This document shows positions 1 to 6,080 of a stretch of 7,635 nt of DNA, piece by piece. Each line of letters opens with the position of its first letter. Within the stretch, counting starts at the first letter, position 1. The DNA is from Gammaproteobacteria bacterium (GTDB taxonomy: Bacteria > Pseudomonadota > Gammaproteobacteria > HK1): NCBI GenBank assembly GCA_020444775.1, contig JAGRHX010000866.1, positions 1-7,635 of the forward strand, in the 5' to 3' direction. The notes under the pieces were generated by a model. It was not told where the DNA came from. It saw only the letters and a list, made by a program, of their open reading frames with translations, and did no database searches. The position numbers and the translations under genes were made by a program.

Positions 1-114
1 GCCGAATCCGCCCGGGCACCGGGCCGCTTCATGGCCGCAACCGTGAGCCCTTGCGGGCCTCTCACCGGAGCGTTCGGCTCGACACGCATTCTCCGCTGAA
101 CACATCGGAATCGA
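1..114. other. Left-edge segment upstream of surA, unassigned
   Basis: In E. coli lptD lies directly upstream of surA, so the end of lptD could fall here. Two plus-strand frames that enter from the left edge stop inside the segment, at 44-46 and 97-99. Neither gives a peptide I recognise as an LptD C-terminus, so I do not call the gene. The stretch just before surA holds a weak GGAA at 107-110. No clear promoter or terminator was seen. Confidence 0.3.
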
Positions 115-120
115 TTGCAG

Positions 121-1473
121 ATGTTCGACCATGTCCCATTCAACCTCATCCTGCGGGCCCGCAGGACAGTGGGCCTGATCCTGGCGCTGGTCGCCCTGGC
201 CTGCATGACGGTGGTGGCGCCGCGCGCCCAGACCAACGACCCGCCTCGCGTCGTTCCTCTGGACAGGATCGTCGCGGTCGTGAACGACGACGTGATCGTC
301 GAGACCGAATTGCGCGCGCGTCTGGCCGAGGTCAGCGCCCAGCTGCGTAACAGCAATACCGCACTGCCATCGCGAGACGTGCTCGCCCGCCAGGTGCTGG
401 AACGGATGGTCCTCGACCTGCTGCAAGTGCAGCTCGCCCGGAGCACGGGTATCAAGGTCGAAGACGAGGAGCTGAATCAGGCCATCCTGCGAATTGCCGA
501 GCAGAACAAGCTGAGTCTGCGCGATTTCCGCGCCGTGCTAGAGCGTGATGGCTACGACTACGCCTCGTTCCGCGAGCAGATCCGGCGCGAGATGCTGATT
601 GCCCGCGTGCGTCAGCAGCAGGTGGAGCGTCGGGTCAACGTCAGCTCGCGCGAGGTCGACAACTTCCTCGCGCACTCCGGCGGTATCAACACCGGGGGCA
701 CCCAGTATCGCCTCGGCCACATCCTGCTCGCGGTTCCCGAGCAGGCCAGCGCCGATGACATTGCCAGCGCCCGCGAACGGGGTGAGGCGGTGCTTCGCCA
801 GCTCGCCGACGGCGAGGATTTCGCGCGCACCGCCGTCGCCTACTCCAGCGGGCCGAACGCTTTGCAAGGTGGTGATCTGGGCTGGCGCGAAGGTGGCAAT
901 CTGCCCCCCTTCCTGCTCGACGCCGTGGCCGGCCTGCAGGAAGGTCAGGTCAGCGGTCTGATCCGGAGTCCCAATGGCTTCCACATCGTCAAGCTGCTCG
1001 GCAAACGCGGCGAGGATCGGATCGTGGTCGAGCAGATTCACGCCCAGCACATCCTGATCAAGCTCACCGAGCTGGTCGACGATGCCGAGGCCCAGCGGCG
1101 CTTGGAGGTACTGCGCGAGCGGATCGTCAATGGCGAGGACTTCGCCGACATCGCCCGTGCCCACTCCGACGATACAACCTCGGCGATGCGTGGCGGTGAT
1201 CTGGGCTGGCTGAACCCGGGTGACACCGTACCGGAGTTCGAACGGCAGATGCATTCGCTCGCTTCCGGCGGGGTGAGCAGGCCATTTCGTACCCAGTTCG
1301 GTTGGCACATCGTGCAGGTCGTCGAGCGTCGGGAGCACGATGACACCGACCAGGTCAAGCGTGCCCGTGCGACCGAGCGGATCCGGGCCCGCAAGCTGGA
1401 TGAGGAATATCAAAGCTGGCTGCGCCAGCTGCGTGACGAGGCCTACGTCGAGATCCGACTCGACGACGTCTGA
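121..1473 (+). CDS. surA: Periplasmic chaperone / peptidyl-prolyl isomerase SurA
   Basis: SurA escorts unfolded outer-membrane proteins across the periplasm to the BAM complex and has parvulin-type prolyl isomerase domains. From ATG 121 the protein has 450 residues (E. coli SurA has 428). The N-terminus is a signal peptide: basic RARR at 12-15, a hydrophobic stretch at about 17-33, and likely cleavage after APRA at about 36. The chaperone domain begins with LDRIVAVVNDDVIVETEL (residues 47-64), the typical SurA/PpiC N-terminal motif. Two parvulin domains follow, at about 195-300 (YRLGHILLAV, GGDLGW, NGFHIVKLL) and 305-415 (QHILIK, GGDLGW, FGWHIVQVVE), then the C-terminal helix. ATG 121 is preferred over the in-frame TTG at 115 because GGAA at 107-110 is better spaced for it. 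The gene is first in a pdxA-rsmA run, as in many gammaproteobacteria. Family assignment is secure; the exact start is less so. Confidence 0.96.
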   Translation: MFDHVPFNLILRARRTVGLILALVALACMTVVAPRAQTNDPPRVVPLDRIVAVVNDDVIVETELRARLAEVSAQLRNSNTALPSRDVLARQVLERMVLDLLQVQLARSTGIKVEDEELNQAILRIAEQNKLSLRDFRAVLERDGYDYASFREQIRREMLIARVRQQQVERRVNVSSREVDNFLAHSGGINTGGTQYRLGHILLAVPEQASADDIASARERGEAVLRQLADGEDFARTAVAYSSGPNALQGGDLGWREGGNLPPFLLDAVAGLQEGQVSGLIRSPNGFHIVKLLGKRGEDRIVVEQIHAQHILIKLTELVDDAEAQRRLEVLRERIVNGEDFADIARAHSDDTTSAMRGGDLGWLNPGDTVPEFERQMHSLASGGVSRPFRTQFGWHIVQVVERREHDDTDQVKRARATERIRARKLDEEYQSWLRQLRDEAYVEIRLDDV

Positions 1474-1526
1474 GTCGGGAGGGCACGAACCAGTCACCAG
1501 GTAAAGGGATTTCGATGGGTTCACAA

Positions 1527-1543
1527 GCCTCGGCCCCCGAGGC
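1527..1543. repeat. Short perfect inverted repeat in surA-pdxA gap
   Basis: GCCTCGG (1527-1533) and CCGAGGC (1537-1543) form a perfect 7-base-pair stem around a CCC loop. No T run follows, so it is not an intrinsic terminator. In RNA it would be a small stable hairpin about 100 bases ahead of pdxA, perhaps an mRNA stability or processing element. Confidence 0.35.
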
Positions 1544-1630
1544 AAGACGCGCCGGCACGCGCGTGGTGGCGCCAGTTCGAGCCACGACAATACCCGGCAG
1601 CGCCCCGGGCACGCCCAACCAATCGATCTC

Positions 1631-1640
1631 GGAGGAAGGG
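1631..1640 (+). promoter_or_regulatory. Strong ribosome binding site of pdxA
   Basis: GGAGGAAGGG lies 7 bases before ATG 1648, with its GGAGGA core 11 bases upstream. It is the strongest Shine-Dalgarno match I saw in the window. It fixes the pdxA start and suggests pdxA is translated independently of surA. Confidence 0.8.
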
Positions 1641-1647
1641 CCCGAGC

Positions 1648-2694
1648 ATGAAGGCGATCGCGATCACAACCGGTGAACCCGCCGGTATCGGACCGGAGGT
1701 GTCACTGGGTCTCGTTGGCGGCGAGCTTCGCTGGCCGCTGGTGCTGATCGGCGACCGCGAGCTGCTGGCCCATTCGGCACAAGCTCGTGGTCTGCACATC
1801 GACCTCATCGACGTGCGGGCGGACGCTCTGCCGGATGTCCCGGCGGCACCGGGCACTGCCTACGTGTGCCACCAGCCGCTGCGCGTCCCGACCAGCGCGG
1901 GCCTGCTGGAACCGGGCAACGCCGAGTACGTGCTCGAAACCATTCGAGTCGCGGCGCTCGGCTGCCTGCAGGGCCGCTTCGCAGGCATGGTTACCGCGCC
2001 CGTGCACAAGGGCGTGATCAATGACGCCGGTATCCCATTCAGTGGCCATACCGAGTTCCTCGCGGAGCTGGCCGGCGGCGTGCAGCCGGTCATGCTGCTG
2101 GTCGGTGGAGGCATGCGAGTCGCGCTGGCGACCACGCATCTGCCACTCAGCCAGGTCAGTGCACAGATAAGCAAGACTCTGTTGAATCGGATCGTCTGCA
2201 CGCTCGACGATGGTCTGAGACAACAGTTCGCGCTACCGGAGCCGAACATCATGGTGCTCGGTCTGAATCCTCATGCCGGCGAGCAAGGTCATCTGGGCCG
2301 TGAGGAGCTGGACATCATCATTCCCACGCTGGAAGCGTTGCGTGCGCGCGGTCACCGTCTGCAAGGTCCGGTGCCAGCCGATACTGCGTTCACTCGTGAA
2401 CGGCTACGTGGGGTGGACGCGGTGCTCGCGATGTATCACGACCAGGGCCTGCCAGTGCTCAAGCATGCCAGCTTCGGCGACGCCGTGAACGTGACCTTGG
2501 GTCTGCCCTTCGTGCGAACCTCCGTCGACCACGGCACCGCGTTGGAGATTGCCGGCCGCGGCATCGCCAGCGACACCAGCATGCGGACCGCCACCCGCCT
2601 GGCCATCGAGCTGTGCGCGGGTCCTGGAACACAACCCGTATCGAGACATGCCACTGTCGACGTGGTCAATTCTGCAACGGTACGCGGCGATTGA
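1648..2694 (+). CDS. pdxA: 4-hydroxythreonine-4-phosphate dehydrogenase PdxA
   Basis: PdxA oxidises 4-phosphohydroxy-L-threonine with NAD(P)+. The product decarboxylates to 3-amino-1-hydroxyacetone phosphate, which PdxJ condenses to pyridoxine phosphate in the DXP-dependent vitamin B6 route. The 348-residue protein (E. coli 329) carries the family signatures: TTGEPAGIGPE at 7-17, TAPVHKG at 116-122, SGHTEF at 132-137 with the substrate-contacting His134-Thr135, and VDHGTALEIAGRG near 293-304. The three metal-binding histidines are in place: His164 in TTHLPL, His209 in NPHAGE and His264 in YHDQG, matching E. coli His166, His211 and His266. It is a cytoplasmic homodimer in known cases. The C-terminus is somewhat longer than in E. 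coli. The stop codon overlaps the proposed rsmA start, which suggests translational coupling. The start is supported by a strong ribosome binding site. Confidence 0.97.
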   Translation: MKAIAITTGEPAGIGPEVSLGLVGGELRWPLVLIGDRELLAHSAQARGLHIDLIDVRADALPDVPAAPGTAYVCHQPLRVPTSAGLLEPGNAEYVLETIRVAALGCLQGRFAGMVTAPVHKGVINDAGIPFSGHTEFLAELAGGVQPVMLLVGGGMRVALATTHLPLSQVSAQISKTLLNRIVCTLDDGLRQQFALPEPNIMVLGLNPHAGEQGHLGREELDIIIPTLEALRARGHRLQGPVPADTAFTRERLRGVDAVLAMYHDQGLPVLKHASFGDAVNVTLGLPFVRTSVDHGTALEIAGRGIASDTSMRTATRLAIELCAGPGTQPVSRHATVDVVNSATVRGD

Positions 2695-3554
2695 GCAGGC
2701 GCTCGAGGCCACCGACCGCGGAGCAACCGGAGCGGCATCGACCCCGGAAGCGATTCGGCCAGCACTTCCTGCACGACCGCAGCGTGATCGAGCGTATCCT
2801 GAGTGCGGTGTTCGACGATCGGCGGGTAAAGGGCATAGCGGACGACAAGCAGCCCATGCTCGAGATCGGCCCCGGAGAAGGCGCCCTGACCGCCGACCTG
2901 CTGACCCGCGCCCGACAACTGCACGTGGTCGAGATCGATACCGATCTTGCCGCACGGCTGGCGGAGCGATTCGGTTCCAATCCCGGCTTCCATCTGCATG
3001 TGGGCGATGTGCTGCGCTTCGATCTGCGCAGCGTCGTTACACCGCCCGTCCGTTTGCGAGTGGTCGGCAACCTACCCTACAACGTCTCGACGCCGGTCCT
3101 GTTCGCCCTCCTCGAGTCCATCGAGTTCATCGCCGACATGCACTTCATGCTGCAACGCGAGGTGGTGCAGCGGATGGCGGCGCGTCCGGGTAGCGGCGAC
3201 TACGGTCGGCTGAGTGTCATGCTGCAAAGCCGCTGCGTCGTGCAGAAACTGTTCAATGTCGGTCCCGGTGCGTTCCGCCCACCGCCCAAGGTCGAGTCGG
3301 CCGTGGTGCGCCTGTTGCCGCGCGAGATACCGCTGATACCCGCCGAGCAACAGACCGTCTTCGAGATACTGGTCCGGGAGGCATTCATCCAGCGTCGTAA
3401 GCAGCTGGCGAATTCGCTCAAGCGGTATCTGAGTCCTGAGCAGCTGGACAGCACCGGCATACGTCCAGATCGGCGCCCGGAGACGCTCGAGATCGAGGAG
3501 TTCGCGCGTCTGACCGAGCTGGTGCACCGTGCCGGCGCCATCTTGCGCACCTGA
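2691..3554 (+). CDS. rsmA: 16S rRNA dimethyladenosine methyltransferase RsmA (KsgA)
   Basis: RsmA uses S-adenosylmethionine to dimethylate two adjacent adenosines (A1518 and A1519 in E. coli) near the 3' end of 16S rRNA, a late step of small-subunit assembly; loss gives kasugamycin resistance. With the TTG start at 2691 the protein has 287 residues (E. coli 273). Visible motifs: RKRFGQHFLHD at 19-29 (family N-terminus), SAM-binding motif I EIGPGEGALT at 58-67, acidic VEID at 80-83, GDV at 105-107, catalytic NLPY at 127-130, and the C-terminal GAFRPPPKVESAVV. The frame stays open upstream to GTG 2613, but that stretch is out-of-frame pdxA and adds residues not typical of the family. TTG 2691-2693 overlaps the pdxA TGA 2692-2694, a common coupling arrangement, although the ribosome binding site is weak. 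The usual downstream partner apaG is absent. Confidence 0.95.
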   Translation: MSRRSRPPTAEQPERHRPRKRFGQHFLHDRSVIERILSAVFDDRRVKGIADDKQPMLEIGPGEGALTADLLTRARQLHVVEIDTDLAARLAERFGSNPGFHLHVGDVLRFDLRSVVTPPVRLRVVGNLPYNVSTPVLFALLESIEFIADMHFMLQREVVQRMAARPGSGDYGRLSVMLQSRCVVQKLFNVGPGAFRPPPKVESAVVRLLPREIPLIPAEQQTVFEILVREAFIQRRKQLANSLKRYLSPEQLDSTGIRPDRRPETLEIEEFARLTELVHRAGAILRT

Positions 3555-3569
3555 ACGGCCCGGTCACCG

Positions 3570-3583
3570 CACCCATGCGGGTG
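3570..3583 (+). terminator. Weak hairpin after rsmA, possible termination site
   Basis: CACCC (3570-3574) and GGGTG (3579-3583) pair around an ATGC loop, 16 bases past the rsmA stop. No T run follows directly; the nearest is seven T at 3679-3685, about 95 bases on. If the rsmA transcript ends here it would need Rho or 3' processing. Confidence 0.25.
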
Positions 3584-3614
3584 TCATCCGCTCTCAATCA
3601 CGGCCGTCGCGACC

Positions 3615-3635
3615 TGTGGATAACTTTGTGGAGGA
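3615..3635 (-). promoter_or_regulatory. DnaA box (exact) plus adjacent degenerate box
   Basis: TGTGGATAA at 3615-3623 is the exact reverse complement of the consensus DnaA box TTATCCACA. A second sequence, TGTGGAGGA at 3627-3635, matches 7 of 9 positions in the same orientation, 12 bases on and roughly one helical turn away. A third 7-of-9 match, TAATCCACG at 3736-3744, lies in the opposite orientation across the AT-rich island. DnaA binding would be expected at the first; the others are weak. Confidence 0.5.
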
Positions 3636-3678
3636 AACTGACGCAGATCTGAGGGAAAATTGCCAGAGTACCGGGTCG

Positions 3679-3740
3679 TTTTTTTACATTACCAATTAAT
3701 TCATTATCTATCAGCATGTTATAGAGCTATCGTAATAATC
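3679..3740. other. AT-rich island with IHF-like site
   Basis: Only 15 of these 62 bases are G or C, in sharp contrast to the GC-rich surroundings. The island begins with seven T. TATCAG-N4-TTA at 3709-3721 matches the IHF consensus WATCAA-N4-TTR at 8 of 9 defined positions. Such easily melted DNA next to DnaA boxes is typical of origins, but AT-rich spacers also arise from horizontal transfer, promoters or H-NS-type silencing targets. Confidence 0.5.
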
Positions 3741-3794
3741 CACGGCAGAATGATCGCGGAAGTATCCATGCGCATTTGCTGTGTATATTCCTGC

Positions 3795-3819
3795 GATCCG
3801 GTCCGGATCCGGGCATGCC
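3795..3819. repeat. Palindromic segment beside aroE 3' end
   Basis: GATCCGG (3795-3801) and CCGGATC (3803-3809) form a perfect inverted repeat around a single T. Directly after it, GGCATGCC at 3812-3819 is an 8-base palindrome. The segment lies about 30 bases beyond the aroE stop, so it could protect or help end the aroE transcript. No suitable T run follows on the minus strand. Confidence 0.3.
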
Positions 3820-3847
3820 TGGCGGGCCCTGGTCTTGGCATCACCGC

Positions 3848-4705
3848 TCACGCCGGCTCCAACAGATCGCTCAGGGCGGCAATCACGGCAGCGGTGGAAA
3901 CCCGCTTGCCCCGCCAGATGAAGAACGATTCCGCGGCCTGCTCGACCAACATGCCACGACCATCGCTGAGATTGGTGCAGCCTGCATCTCGGGCGAAACG
4001 CAGGAATGCGGTCGGCTCGGCCCCATACATCATGTCGTAGCAGCAGCTTCCTGCATCGATGCTGCCTGCCGGAATCTGCAACGCTTCGCCACTTAGAGCC
4101 GCGGCCGTCGCATTGATGACCAGGTCGAAGCGTCGGTCCGGAATTGCGTCCATCCCGAAACCCTGCACCCGCTCATCTGCCAGACTGCGGGCCAACCGAT
4201 GGGCCCGTTCGGCGGTACGGTTCACGATGGTCAGGTTGCCAAGTCCCGCTTCCAGCAGCGGCCTCGCGACCCCTTGCGCGGCGCCGCCGGCACCCAGCAT
4301 CAAACAATCGGCATCCTTCAGACGAATGCCGAGGTTGACACTCAGGTCGGTTACCAGGCCCACGCCATCGGTATTGTCTCCAAACCAGTGGTCGCCGCGC
4401 CAGCTGAGCGTGTTGACCGCGCCCGCTTGCTCGGCTCTGTTCGACAGTTCCCGGGCCAGCTCGCGGGCCGCCTCCTTGTGCGGTGTGGTGACATTCAGGC
4501 CGAGGCCGCCAGCGCGCTGGAATCTCGCGACAACCGCCTGGAAATGCTCGGGCCGAGCAGAGATGGCGCCGTATTCGAGATGCTCGCCGCTGGCGTGCGC
4601 GAAGCGCGCATGAATGAAGGGCGAACGGCTGTGGGCGATCGGAAAACCGATTACGGCATATTGCGCTGGGGGTTGCGCTGGCGCCTTCCGCTCGAGCTTG
4701 CTCAT
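3848..4705 (-). CDS. aroE: Shikimate dehydrogenase AroE
   Basis: AroE reduces 3-dehydroshikimate to shikimate with NADPH, a cytoplasmic step of chorismate and aromatic amino acid synthesis. The 285-residue protein shows the family order: the shikimate-binding domain with VIGFPIAHSRSP at 18-29 (SRS at 26-28) and NVTTPHK with catalytic Lys77; GDNTDGVG with catalytic Asp113; the nucleotide-binding fold with GAGGAAQGV at 138-146 and NRT at 162-164, typical of NADP preference; and DGRGMLVEQAA near 248-258, where Gln256 fits the substrate-contacting position. The segment after the fold reads NATAAALSGE, where many homologues have a NATSxGL type sequence. The first 14 residues are a Pro/Ala-rich extension. 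A GGTAGGG stretch about 5-11 bases before ATG supports the start. It follows the cNMP/rhodanese gene by 57 bases on the same strand, so co-transcription is likely. A TATAGT hexamer lies in that spacer (4734-4739, minus), but no good -35 accompanies it. Confidence 0.96.
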   Translation of the reverse strand: MSKLERKAPAQPPAQYAVIGFPIAHSRSPFIHARFAHASGEHLEYGAISARPEHFQAVVARFQRAGGLGLNVTTPHKEAARELARELSNRAEQAGAVNTLSWRGDHWFGDNTDGVGLVTDLSVNLGIRLKDADCLMLGAGGAAQGVARPLLEAGLGNLTIVNRTAERAHRLARSLADERVQGFGMDAIPDRRFDLVINATAAALSGEALQIPAGSIDAGSCCYDMMYGAEPTAFLRFARDAGCTNLSDGRGMLVEQAAESFFIWRGKRVSTAAVIAALSDLLEPA

Positions 4706-4762
4706 GTGACCCTACCGTGCAGCTGAAAGCGCGACTATAGCGCGCCCACGCATCTACGCGGA

Positions 4763-5827
4763 TCAGGCCTCGGCGTGTCTGGCTATCCCCTGCAGCCCGC
4801 CCTTGAGGACGAAACAGTCGAAGCCCTGCTCACTGAGCAGATAGGCCGCGGCGGAGCTTCGTCTGCCGGTCTCGCAGTAACAGATGTAACGCTTGTTCGG
4901 GTCGAGCGATTCCGCTTTCAGACGCAGCATGAACAGCGGCACGTTGATGCTGCCCTTGATTGAGCCCCCTTCGAACTCACTCTCCATCCGCACATCGACC
5001 AGGGTTGCCCCCTGACGGACCATCTCCTTGGCCTGCTCCAGATCGACCTCGTTGAGCATCGGCGCCTTGAGCAGCTCTTCGAAGTCGGCCTTGGACAAGC
5101 GCATCAGCAGACCGTCGGTCTCCATGGTGATGGTCGCGTTGCGCTTGGATTCTGATAGCAACGCTTCCTCGCCGAAGGCGTCCCCATCGGAGAGATGCGC
5201 GAGCGTGACGCTCGAACCGTTGGCGGAGGCACGGGTCACCTTGCAGCGCCCACGACTGATGACATAGTAATAATCGCCGTCATCACCCTGGTTGATGATG
5301 ACCTGGCCGGCCTTGACCGGCAGCTCCTGCAAACGCATGAACATGTGCTGGATGTTCGCGGGGGGAATACGCAGGAAGGCCTTGGACTGCAGGATGCGCG
5401 TCATCCAATCGACATTCTCGTCATCGGGGCTGTCCTCCATGGAAGACAGCTCACTCACCTCGATACCGGACAGCTGATCCCAGGTCAGCAGGATGTCGAG
5501 CAGATCGCTGTCGAAACGAGTTATCTGCACGTTGCCACGCGCCTTCGCGGTGGCCTGCCGTGGTTGCTGGTTGGCCAGCGGATGACGGGCTTCGGGAGTA
5601 CCGCCAGTGACCACGCTCTGGCCACTCTCACCGAGCAGCTCGACCTCGCCCTGCAGGACGTAGACGGTCTTCCGATCGACGTCACCCTTCTTGAAGATCA
5701 CACGTCCGGCCGGTACCTCCTCCACCACCGCCTTGCTGGCGAGCTCCTGGAAGTTCTCGGCATTCAACGATTGCGGCGGTACGAGCGTCTTGAGAACTGC
5801 CTTGTCGACGAGACGGGGCTGGGCCAT
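4763..5827 (-). CDS. Double cyclic-nucleotide-binding domain protein with C-terminal rhodanese
   Basis: From ATG at 5827 the protein has 354 residues and three parts. Residues about 25-125 look like a cNMP-binding fold (VPAGRVIFKKGD, VYVLQGEVELL) without the usual FGE ligand signature. Residues about 145-255 form a second, canonical domain: GQVIINQGDDGDYYYVISRG, then FGEEALL with Glu220 and RNAT with Arg229, the positions that normally hold the ribose and phosphate of a cyclic nucleotide. Residues about 262-350 form a single rhodanese domain: LVDVR, then active loop CETGRR at 318-323 with predicted catalytic Cys318. No signal peptide, membrane segment or DNA-binding helix-turn-helix is seen, so it is probably a cytoplasmic, nucleotide-responsive sulfur-transfer or redox protein; that role is inference. 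The frame stays open 58 codons upstream, but the Arg-rich extension reads through promoter-like DNA, and MAQPRLVDK is a more natural start. aroE follows 57 bases downstream. Confidence 0.85.
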   Translation of the reverse strand: MAQPRLVDKAVLKTLVPPQSLNAENFQELASKAVVEEVPAGRVIFKKGDVDRKTVYVLQGEVELLGESGQSVVTGGTPEARHPLANQQPRQATAKARGNVQITRFDSDLLDILLTWDQLSGIEVSELSSMEDSPDDENVDWMTRILQSKAFLRIPPANIQHMFMRLQELPVKAGQVIINQGDDGDYYYVISRGRCKVTRASANGSSVTLAHLSDGDAFGEEALLSESKRNATITMETDGLLMRLSKADFEELLKAPMLNEVDLEQAKEMVRQGATLVDVRMESEFEGGSIKGSINVPLFMLRLKAESLDPNKRYICYCETGRRSSAAAYLLSEQGFDCFVLKGGLQGIARHAEA

Positions 5828-5865
5828 GGCTATCTGAAAACCCTGCGCTTGAGAAGTGTGAGTTC

Positions 5866-5910
5866 GGCTAAAGCTTTGTATTTTATGTGGGCAATAGGAC
5901 TTTGGATACC
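5866..5910 (-). promoter_or_regulatory. Promoter-like AT-rich patch for the cNMP/rhodanese gene
   Basis: Reading the minus strand, TAAAAT (5880-5885) resembles a -10 box and would put transcription start near 5873, about 45 bases before the ATG. TATCCA, 17 bases upstream, is only a poor -35. TTGCCC at 5889-5894 is a better -35 hexamer but is followed at the right distance only by a weak TTAGCC. The AT-rich stretch stands out against GC-rich flanks, which supports a promoter here without fixing the hexamers. Confidence 0.35.
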
Positions 5911-6052
5911 CCGCGGGCCGCGACCGCGCGGACCTGCCGCAACGCCGAGCCCACGGTCCTCGACCGGCTGTACGCGACGGCCTGCGAGACTGTCTACGCA
6001 CGCCGGCAAGCGCACCGGAAACGTGCTCACCACGGTGCGCGAAAAGCGGTAT

Positions 6053-6080
6053 GGTTGGACGCCTGCACCAACCCAGTGTA
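6053..6080 (+). promoter_or_regulatory. NtrC-like site overlapping sigma-54-like element, upstream of ubiK
   Basis: TGCACCAACCCAGTGTA (6064-6080) has one exact NtrC half-site (TGCACCA), the correct 3-base spacer and a 4-of-7 second half, compared with TGCACCA-N3-TGGTGCA. Just before it, TGGTTGGACGCCTGCA (6052-6067) has GG and GC dinucleotides at the 10-base spacing of a sigma-54 promoter and matches 8 of 12 defined positions. GGTTGG (6053-6058) and CCAACC (6068-6073) also form an inverted repeat. The two elements overlap, which is unusual for an activator and its promoter, so at most one is likely real. Confidence 0.25.

Larger units (their letters stand above)
1515..1676 (+). other. Possible 53-codon leader ORF overlapping pdxA start
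   Basis: An ATG at 1515, preceded by AAAGGGA at 1503-1509, opens 53 codons that end at TGA 1674-1676, 27 bases inside pdxA and in a different frame. The predicted peptide is rich in Ala, Pro, Arg and Gly and resembles no family I know. It fills most of the unusually long surA-pdxA gap. It could be a translated leader whose termination affects pdxA initiation, or only chance reading of GC-rich DNA, which I think more likely. Confidence 0.15.
3555..3847. other. Convergent intergenic region, origin-like composition
   Basis: This 293-base gap separates the 3' ends of rsmA (plus) and aroE (minus), so neither gene needs a promoter here. It holds a weak hairpin near rsmA, an exact DnaA box with a degenerate neighbour, a run of seven T, a strongly AT-rich island, an IHF-like site and a palindromic segment near aroE. 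GATC occurs four times (3646, 3752, 3795 and 3806), but GATC is frequent throughout this window, so this carries little weight. The plus-strand reading frame that opens at TTG 3660 runs antisense into aroE and is not a convincing gene. Confidence 0.6.

Noticed and set aside
538..1590. 350-codon open frame on the minus strand
   Set aside because: It lies antisense to surA across most of its length, has no recognisable domain, and long antisense frames are expected in GC-rich genes.
2613..2690. GTG-started longer form of RsmA
   Set aside because: The extra 26 residues are pdxA DNA read in another frame and do not resemble the family N-terminus.
3679..3685. Seven-T run as the rsmA intrinsic terminator
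   Set aside because: No stable stem directly precedes it; the nearest hairpin is about 95 bases upstream.
3660..4040. 126-codon plus-strand frame with a hydrophobic start
   Set aside because: It begins at a TTG without a ribosome binding site in the AT-rich island and continues antisense into aroE. The hydrophobic residues follow from the T-rich base composition.
5828..6001. 58-residue N-terminal extension of the cNMP/rhodanese protein
   Set aside because: The extension is Arg-rich, is read from DNA that contains a promoter-like patch, and precedes a normal-looking MAQPRLVDK start.
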